DNA of 64,000 nt. Source: Dysidea avara (Eukaryota; Porifera; Demospongiae; Dictyoceratida; Dysideidae). The position numbers were made by a program, and so were the translations under genes. Of this stretch, positions 56,415 through 64,000 are shown in pieces (the stretch's first letter is position 1; each line of letters begins with the position of its first letter). Below the pieces are notes generated by a model that made no database searches, was not told the origin of the DNA, and saw nothing but the letters and a program-made list of their open reading frames with translations. The DNA is taken from contig NC_089285.1 in assembly GCF_963678975.1 (NCBI RefSeq), positions 7,302,694-7,366,693 of the forward strand, written 5' to 3'.

Positions 56415-57800
56415 CTATGGACTGTTTATCTTATCTAAGTTACTAAATAGAAAAAATTTTGAATAATAGTGTTCTACATCGGTTCTGTTCTCTCCATACT
56501 GCTTCACTTGCTTGCAGATACATTGATAAGTTCCCTTACAGTAATAAAGTATGGCTTCAGATTGACTGCCATTTCTACCAGCTCTTCCCATTTCTTGGAC
56601 CAGTTCTTCCAATGAATTTGGCACACCCCAGTTGATGACATGTGTAATTTCACGGCAGTCTACACCAAGCCCAAATGCAGTGGTGGTAATGATCAGTCTC
56701 AAGTTGGTTTCCTCACAACAAAATTCCTTCAATACTTCTGCCCATATTATTGCTGTAGATGCAGATGTAAACAATGACATTATCTGAAATGGAATGATAC
56801 ACAGGGCTCCTAGTATCTCAGTTAAAGTTTTCCAACTTTATCTTCATTTTTGTGTTAAATTTGAGAGCACTGTGGTAACGTTTGACAAAATACAACAGTT
56901 TTGGGTGTATTGGCATGATGTTCTATCTGCTCGATCCAAGGCTAGAGTAGAGCAAAGTTCAGTCATATTAGGCATTGGAACAACACAATACTTGATATTA
57001 GGCCTTCCTTGTGCCAGTCCTATAATATTCACATCAACTATTGATAATCTTTCAAATATAATTTTAGCTGTTTCACTGTTGGCAGTTGGCAAAAATGTTT
57101 ATATCTTTATTAATCAAACTTTGCACAGTTCCAATCTCAGCAAATGCTTTTTGGAAATTGTCCTCCCTATGTGTTTACATGCCAGTAAATGCATATGTGG
57201 GCAAATACTGTATATAACTTACCCCATCCTGACACGTGAGCTTCATCATCAACAAATCCAGCGAAATTCTTTGTATACACAGAACTGAGCAGCATTTGTC
57301 TGATCCTCTCATTATGTAATAAGCTTTCTGGACTAAAAAAAAAAAAAAAAATCAAGTGGAATTTTCCCCTTCATTATTGCATCCAAACAATCTTCATGTC
57401 CTTCTCCATAGTATTCCACAGTAAGACCTTCTAATGATAAGTTAGTTTTCTGGTGCATCATTAAAGCCATTAAAGGGCTTATGACTACGACAATGCATCC
57501 TTCATGGCCTACAAAATAATAAGGTCATTCAGTAGTATAGATCACCATACAACAAAAAAGTGACAGATCTGCACGTTCAGTGGAAGCTACAATCTGTTAT
57601 CTATCTATAATCTCAATACACTTATTACCTCTAAGCTTATCAAAAATCATTGGAAGAGCTGCATACATTACAGATTTGCCGTAACCAATTGGCAACACAA
57701 CAAAGGTGTCATTTCCTGAAACATAGCTCTCTATTGCTTCATGCTGTTTCGGTTTCCATGCTTCTAAACCCAGTTGACATGGTACATTCAATAGCTTCAT
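56415..57800 (-). pseudogene. RecQ-like DNA helicase, decaying
   Basis: Four blocks in order on the minus strand. 57800-57629 encodes KPKQHEAIESYVSG and the Walker A region LPIGYGKSVMYAALP (Ile where RecQ usually has Thr). 57508-57223 (acceptor TTTTGTAG, donor GTAAGT, phase 1) has VVVISPLMALM (motif Ia), FFSPESLL after a long T run, and VDDEAHVSGWG (motif II). About 57165-56850 has NFQKAFAEIGTVQSLI, then after a T-run frameshift SETAKIIFERLS, and later a block PKTVVFCQTLPQCS in yet another frame. 56782-56415 (acceptor CATTTCAG) has TTAFGLGVDCREITHVINWG (motif V) and QEMGRAGRNG (motif VI). Would unwind DNA 3' to 5' using ATP; at least two frame breaks argue for a pseudogene or sequence error. 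Confidence 0.7.
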
Positions 57801-57888
57801 TCTGGTTCATAGATAGCAGGTGTTTCTCACTGTTGCTGGCACCACTCTGCTTGAAATTTGATGTGTCACTCTAAGAACAATAATGCAA

Positions 57889-59442
57889 TAAATGTGACCG
57901 TCTCAGCAGAAACCCGACTTGTTCGCACAAGCATGCGTATTGAGATAATCAAAATTTATACACATGCTATAAAAAAACTACGCAAGTTTTTATCAGGCCA
58001 GTACTCGAAGAAGGAAGACTCAAATCAATTAAAACTATATACCATCTTATTTGCCTGTTCATGGAGAGTTTGAAAATCATTGTTTCTTTTCTCTAGCTTC
58101 AACGGTATGTATGTCACATGTGTTTGTTTACGATGCAGTAAACGTAAACAATATTGTCATCGTTTCTGGCTAATACTATACCTTGGCTGATGTGCTGATC
58201 CATGGTGAACGTGATAAGCCAAATTGCATAATCCAAACGGAAGTTATGGCTGCGAATGCAAATGCCTGTAGTTTATTTTCAGTATAGTCACTGTACAAAA
58301 CCATTACCTTGCTCTTCCTACTGTCTATAGTATGTTCACGTTGAGCTGAATCCTCAAAAACATTTAATAACTCATGGATGCAACTACACACGATCTTGAA
58401 ATTTGGCTCATTTGTAGTACTGCTTGACCCGCTAAAAATATTTCAAAATCTTTTTGTTCAAATGTTTGACATAATATTTACGGTCAATCAAAACTTTCAC
58501 AATACATTTCCTATGGGGAAGCCATATAAGTACAGTGTCCATTATAGCTCTTTCCCGAACTTTTAATGAAACCAAACAGTACGTGTCTGTTGTTGACACC
58601 TTTGCTGTTACCAATAATCATCTGGTTGGCTGAAATATTAACTCTGTTGAGAAAAAATCCACTTTTAATTATTAGCTGTTTTTCAGGATTCAGCTCAACG
58701 TGAACATACTATAGTGCTATAATTCCAAAACTACATACCACCGAAGGGTGAAACTTTGGTGGTCCATTCCTTGGGTATTGCTGATATTGCTGAGTGTATA
58801 AAAAAAATTAATTGTGCGAACAAGTCGGGTTTTTGCTGAGATGGTCACAAATACTACAGGCGCTATGGTTTTGTTATACAGGCAGCCTATCGACACCTCA
58901 GATTTCTACCGGGTGCTGCAACAACTAGCCTATTGGAAGTGTACCAGACCCTTTTCAGTGTGGGTGCTTATAATCTCCAATCGATAAGCCCCAGCGCTGA
59001 AACAGTTGTCTGGCTGCGCAAAACTAAGCTTGTATGCTTCGCTGAATGGGAGTTCAATGCCTGATTTACCAGACTAGATTGATTTGTAAAACCAAGCACA
59101 CACCCATGGCAAGCTGTGGGCGCACGCTTGGTTTACTGAATTTGCTTTCATAAGTGTGTGTGTGTACTATCTATGTGCCTATGTTTGTCTGTATATACCC
59201 ACGTGAGCAAACCATTAAGAAATGTGATCATCTCAGTGAAATTCCATCTAGTTCGCGCAACTTCCAAATTTCTTTTTTATTTTCTCTGCATTGTTCAAGG
59301 AATGGTTCACCAAAGTTTGAGTCGATTATGGTGAGCAGTTTTGGAATTGCAGCGTTAGACCATAGGAAGAGCAAGGAAATTGGTTTGTACAGTGACTATA
59401 CCAAAATAAACTACAGGCACTTACATTCGCAGCCATAACTTC
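57889..59442. repeat. Inverted-repeat mosaic
   Basis: Three pairs of inverted segments interleave: 57889-57936 with 58812-58856 (ACCCGACTTGTTCGCACAA), 58326-58357 with 58682-58713 (GTATGTTCACGTTGAGCTGA), and 58236-58325 with 59359-59442 (TGTACAGTGACTATACCAAA-type and GCAAATGCCTGTAGTTTA-type). Repeat S copy B lies at 58918-59018 with GGCTTATCGATTGGAGATTA hairpin. No gene was recognised. It suggests repeated insertion and inversion. Confidence 0.55.
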
Positions 59443-61044
59443 CTAGTCTGCAGAGTTGGGATTTGGCTTACAATGTTGACCATGGATTGGCAAATTGATG
59501 AAGGTTTAGTTTTCACCCAACAGGTACTGGCACATAGGTGTATGAAGGCGGTTTTATAGAAGAAAGCGGCAACAATTTTGTTTATGTCTACCGCATCGTA
59601 AATAAACGCATATGACATGCAAACCGTTGGGCTACAGAAATTAAACAAAGATTTTTGAACTCCCCGTGAGTAGGCAAATACGGTGGCGTATAGGTTTAAT
59701 CACGAGCCCATAAGCGCTGCAAGGCGTAAAGGAGCGTTTAACATCTGTTAATAGCCTCTGTACACAGTTGGGGAATTTTTACTGTCACCAGCTTAATGCA
59801 TAGTGCTTTATAAGGATGGTTGTAAATTGCATTAATGTATTAGAGGGCCCCATCCTTTGAGCCTTAAATTTCAGAAACTTTGTAGGATCCACCGATGGTG
59901 TTTATCTGACTGAGTACATGAAGTGTACTAGTGTTATTTGATTTCTAAACATCCTCTGTCCAAGACCGAAGAGTGAGCCCTCAAGGCAAAAGCTACCAAC
60001 AGAATCCCTTCTATGCTCCAAGTTTAGAAATTGTAGGTGTAAGAAGGCAGTGGAAACATCAAGGGATTTAATCACCACAACAAGACCAAAGATGTCTTTC
60101 ACATAATATTAATATTCTGAATCCATATCATTGTTTATATTTGAAGGTGGTAGTGGTTTCTTGTTGTTCCTCCTTAGCATTTTGCAATGTTACAAACAAT
60201 AGTTAAAATGCAAGTAACGTGTAAATTTCACTCAGTTTTCAGCAAGATCCTGCTTGTCAACATGGTACATATTGCAGATCACTTGTTGAGAAGAATGTAA
60301 ATGTGATAAAATCACTGAAAAACTATAACACTCGGACTACAGTAGACTAATGCAACACGTTGGCACAATATGATTTAGACTGTTTCACCACTCAAAAGTT
60401 ATTTTTCAGATTGTGGACCCTGCACTCATTTTGGTCTCTCTTCTACTATATGTACTATGATTAAATCAGTGATTTAATATATTTTAAAAATTCAGTATTC
60501 CAATCAGTATCATGTATAAGTATAGACGATGGGCCACTCAGCGTGGTTAGCATTCATCAACTAATAGCTATAAATCAATAAGTGACTTTTAGTCACATTG
60601 TCATGTCTTTTCTTGCGGCTTTTTAAAATCTCAAATCGTAGGTATACTGACAGTGTTGTTGTGGTCACTGTCATCTTTTAGCTGTTTCCAGTTGCCATTT
60701 AAAAGTAAACGATTTGAAGAAAGGTATTGAAACTGGTTACTATGGAGTTGTGCAAACTATGTATGTCAATGCATAGTTTGCAGCCCAAGTCCTTGTTATA
60801 CCTAGCGTACATCACATGCAGCCTAACATTACATTTGTAACCTACTTCCTTCAGCTGGCTATAAAAGAATGAGCTGTAAGTGTGTATGTACATCTGGACA
60901 ACTCTGTGCAATCATTTATAGCAGAAGTCAGTTACAGTAATGATATTTTCAAGTTCAAAACGGAAGGAATAGTTTATTAGTAGTATATGAATGGCGTCCT
61001 TTTCTCTTCTGTCATCACCCGATTATCAATGAAACTGACTGGTT
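59443..61044. other. No gene recognised
   Basis: Long AT-rich stretch. Open minus-strand frames at 59421-59648, 59902-60102 and 60699-60911 have no motifs. ACTATGGAGTTGTGCAAACTATG (60738-60760) is followed by a loosely complementary CATAGTTTGCAG, a small hairpin. Confidence 0.3.
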
Positions 61045-61214
61045 CCTAGTATTCACCATCAGAGTCATTCACACATAGAGTGATTTTGTGGGTGACAACT
61101 AGCCCACCACAGTCAATAGACTAACACTGTCACATGTGTCACTAACATAGTCCTGGGTATCAACTCTTGTAAAGGTCACTGAATTGTGTGACCTTGAGAG
61201 TTGATGTCTGGCTA
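61045..61214 (+). repeat. Dispersed palindromic repeat Q, copy 4
   Basis: Forward copy of the 6673-6840 repeat, close to copy 2 in sequence (ACTGAATTGTGTGACC). It has complete ends from CCTAGTATTCACCATCAG to TGATGTCTGGCTAGCTA. Confidence 0.75.
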
Positions 61215-61695
61215 GCTATGTTGTATAAAGGCTAGTATTTAGCTTGTTTCAGCTTGTGTATGTATATGAATATTAAGAATTTTACCTTTTCCATGTGTCA
61301 ACACTAATTTTATATTGCCTCATCAATGCATGGTTGGATTACGAGGTGTCACGTGCTTAACATATTGTTGATAATTTCTAAGGCTCAAACAAATAGTAGT
61401 TTCCTGTATTTGAAGATTCACTTAGCTGTTGCAAAATTATTCGGATATTCAGTGTAAGGTTTCATTACTATATATGCAATCCAGTAATTAATATGGCTGC
61501 CACCGAAAAGCCTATAAATACCACAAACTTGTTTTGTGACTTCCATGAATATATTACCAAGAAGAAAAACATAGCATATATAGTAGTACCCTTTCTGAAA
61601 GAATTATCGCAGCGATATTGTTGTTTATAGCAAAGTAGAAATACCTGGAGTAAGCTACAAATCCATACGAAGTCTTGTGCCTACAGCGATTCACC
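61215..61695. other. No gene seen
   Basis: AT-rich flank of the Q repeat. Nothing recognisable. Confidence 0.3.
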
Positions 61696-61878
61696 ATGAT
61701 ATTGGTACATCTTCACCAAATTAGTAGCTGCCTAATGCTATTTCTACTCTACAATTTATCAAGTGGATTGGTGATTATTAGACAAGCTGTTAGAATTTGT
61801 TGTGACAGCTCATTGCAGGATGATGAATCAAGTTCTTCAATTGGATGGTTGTTACAGTGTAGTAGTACTGGTATCTGA
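61696..61878 (+). CDS. Possible small secreted peptide
   Basis: An ATG in fair context (TTCACCATGA) opens a 60-residue frame: MILVHLHQISSCLMLFLLYN is strongly hydrophobic, like a signal peptide, followed by a short tail with a CC pair, an acidic-serine run DDESSSS and a late Cys. No homolog was recognised, and short AT-rich DNA often gives hydrophobic frames by chance. Confidence 0.2.
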   Translation: MILVHLHQISSCLMLFLLYNLSSGLVIIRQAVRICCDSSLQDDESSSSIGWLLQCSSTGI

Positions 61879-62196
61879 AGTAGATTGTTGTATAGTGAAG
61901 CTTCTTCGCCTTGACTTGATTGCACTCTTTAACCACTTTACACAAAAGTCAGCACTGCACTCAGTGTGACTAACAAAGCAGTGCAGAGTACAGTTCAGCA
62001 TGTGCCACTGTAGTAGCCGGACTGCTTTTCTTTTATGATAGCACAGTGCATAGTACTTGCAAGTCTCTTTCTCAGCTTATTTACCTCTACCTTTGTATTG
62101 AAGCTTTTCTTTTGCCAACTTTTCTAAAGATGATCGAAAGTATTTTACTGCATGGTTGACACATTCCTGCTTCTCTATGTCATGCCCCCAGACGAG
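61879..62196. other. No gene seen
   Basis: Sequence downstream (on the minus strand) of the transposase-derived gene; may include its 3' flank. GCAGTGCAGAGTACAG and GCACTGCACTCAGTG near 61950-61995 form a weak inverted repeat. Confidence 0.3.
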
Positions 62197-63265
62197 CTAG
62201 AACATCATTTTCTCGTTGACATTAATTTCAAAAAAAGTATCATGGTTGTATGAAGATTTTATATCCTTTTTATCAACGCACAACTGATCATCAACTTCAG
62301 TATGAATATCAGGTTCACTATGGAGCTCTGAAGGTAGACAACTTATTGCTTTGTCAGATATTTTAATTCCCTCTGCCTTTAAATTATCAACATCTGTACA
62401 AAGCTGTGCTACGTCATCAACTGTAAGAATGGAATTACTTTTAGCATTATTATTCATGCTATTGTCATCATTTTCTATATTATCCTCAGAGTCATCATCA
62501 CTGATGTTTAACATCAATTTTTTCACTGCATGGATTAATCCATTCTCCATCATGCTTTAATCATTCAGCAATACCAAGCTTTTGCATTGCATTTTGAGCC
62601 TCAGCTCTGGCTTGTTTTACCTTTTCAACAATTCTTTCATTTATTTTATCAGTAACTGTGGGTATCATTCTGGCATCCACGTGGGGTAATAATACCACTC
62701 TTTTTCATCTCACCCTCTAATTTGAGCTGTATGCGCATCCGATGCAGTTTTCTTAAAAACCCAAGCATACTGAAGTTAATCATAGTTGAGAAAATTCCTG
62801 ACCTACTTTGCATTGCTCTAAAAGCTTTTTCACAGGGTTGGGATCCTAATAGGCATGGGTAAAACTTATCTTTAAATCACGGAGGTTCATCAATAAGATA
62901 ATCAGTGCATGTGCATTTAATTCAATGCAGCAATAGGCATTTAGTTATCTGTTAGGTTTTTTAATTAGAATTGTGCAACAGCCAATAACACCAGTATCGA
63001 CCAAAATACACTGCATACCATGCATGTCTGATGCATTCTAAAGAACAGATGTTTTGCTCAAGTAGCTATTGATGACATGTTTGATCATATCTAAAAATAG
63101 TCTTGTGCCTGTTGCATCTGGCTAAAATATTCATAACAGAAGTGCTGGTAATTCGAGTAACAGCATCAAAGTTTTGCCGATCAATTGGGATTAAGTCTTT
63201 TTCACATAATCCATGTTGATCTTCACCATATGATTGTTGAACAATTCAAAGATGCTGAATACCAG

Positions 63266-63718
63266 CAGAGAACTAGGGACCCGCCAATTATGCTCATTAT
63301 TTTACCTATTATGCTATGCTGCACTGCTCAAAATTTTGCCTATTATGGTTAAATTAATGCTCAATATTTACCTGTTATGGTCAAATTATTATGCTCAATA
63401 TTTATACCTCAGTTCCCATGTTTTTCTAGTAAATTTGTACTTTATGGAAAACAGTAAGTTTCTGAAGAATCCTTGCTTGTCAAAATGCATGTCACAGAAA
63501 AGATCGATATACTCTAATAGAACATCCAGATGTCTGATTATTCTCTGACTGTTCTATTAGAGTATATTGATCTTTTTCTGTGATATGTATTTGGTAAGCA
63601 AGAATTTATGATAATGCACAAGTGTTCTGCCTATTATGCTAGCATTATGCTCAATGCTTTTAAGTACCTATTATGCTTATTATTATGCCAGCATAATTGG
63701 CGGGTCCCTACAGAGAAC
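63266..63718. mobile_element. hAT MITE inserted in the transposase gene
   Basis: Element 63274-63710 (437 bp) has terminal repeats TAGGGACCCGCCAATTATGC and its complement, flanked by the perfect 8-bp repeat CAGAGAAC (63266-63273 and 63711-63718). The interior is made of TTATGCT/CCTATTATG repeats on both sides. It is inserted into the minus-strand transposase remnant and itself carries a second palindrome. Confidence 0.9.
63467..63606. mobile_element. Foldback element nested in the hAT MITE
   Basis: Arms of about 57 bp: CCTTGCTTGTCAAAATGCAT, CACAGAAAAGATCGATATAC and TCTAATAGAACA at 63467-63524, complementary to 63550-63606, with a 25-bp loop. It holds two copies of the TGTTCTATTAGAGTATAT motif seen at several other sites. 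It lies inside the hAT MITE, so it arrived later. Confidence 0.75.
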
Positions 63719-64000
63719 CCCCCAAATGGCAATATCATAGATGTCTTCATTAACCTGGCTATTTAGCATTTAGCTCAGCATCATATTTATTGTTAGTTAC
63801 AGTGCACATTAAACAGTATGCAGCACATTTTCTACACATATTTTCAAATTTCTGTTGAGGAGAATGCTTCTTTTGCAAAATCAAATGATATTGCAATGAA
63901 TGAATTTGATAGAGGAATGCCATTTTCATTTGATGGCAAGATAAAGCCAACCATCTTGTCTGTGTCCTTGTCATAATCCACACAAGCAATTAGCCTAGTG

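Larger units (their letters stand above)
62197..64000 (-). pseudogene. Transposase-derived gene, C-terminal part
   Basis: On the minus strand, entering from beyond the window: CVDYDKDTDKMVGFILPSNE and GIPLSNSFIAISF (63990-63860), NNKYDAELNAK (about 63780), then after the MITE CEKDLIPIDRQNFDAVTRIT (63200-63140), CIELNAHALIILLMNLRD (about 62935-62880), LLGSQPCEKAFRAMQSRSGI and FSTMINFSMLGFLRKLHRMR (62850-62720), and an acidic tail (62553-62197, ISDDDSEDNIENDDNSMN...). These blocks occur in this order in a transposon-derived protein family I know from invertebrate genomes but cannot name confidently. Internal stops and frame changes indicate decay, though some may be introns. Confidence 0.55.

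Overview
The window is AT-rich, intron-containing animal DNA that is mostly decayed mobile elements with a few candidate host exons. Short exons with GT-AG borders, DNA transposons of several superfamilies, and non-LTR retrotransposons with a restriction-like endonuclease point to an invertebrate metazoan. The dispersed foldback elements fit an early-branching animal such as a sponge, but that is an inference and no species marker was recognised. I saw no rRNA, tRNA, CRISPR array or operon-type promoter.

0-10 kb: hairpins, a duplicated repeat block (about 0.8-2.1 kb and again 7.3-8.3 kb), a direct repeat pair (4.4 and 5.2 kb), a small minus-strand gene whose three exons join in phase (5.7-6.3 kb), and a two-finger C2H2 exon (8.6-8.8 kb). 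10-24 kb: an internally deleted BED-finger hAT transposase, CR1/L2-type LINE fragments, a possible plus-strand multi-exon gene (13.3-14.4 kb), two copies of a foldback element, a 31-bp tandem array leading into the C-terminus of a DDE transposase, and a MULE-like fragment.

24.2-27.0 kb holds the best-preserved element: a hAT transposon with an uninterrupted 750-residue transposase, matching terminal inverted repeats and flanking ACTAGT copies, inserted into older transposon debris. 31.7-42.8 kb is a head-to-tail pile of about eleven variably truncated copies of one R2/R4-type LINE. Most copies end in the same TGTACA-rich 3' sequence and a TAG-rich tail. One carries a TTAA-flanked MITE and several carry minisatellites. 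44.9-46.0 kb has a fragment of a different reverse transcriptase.

46-54 kb contains hAT and pogo-like non-autonomous elements (one with a perfect GTTATTTT target duplication), long palindromes, a 19-bp minisatellite and GC-looped hairpins. 54.6-57.8 kb has two minus-strand loci: a coiled-coil gene and a RecQ-like helicase with conserved motifs but broken frame. 58-64 kb has inverted-repeat mosaics and, at the end, a minus-strand transposase-derived gene carrying a hAT MITE that is itself the host of a second foldback element.

No new multi-gene system was found. The most informative structures are the LINE array with its TAG tails, the intact hAT element, the nested insertions with readable target duplications, and a scattered class of foldbacks sharing GC-rich loops.
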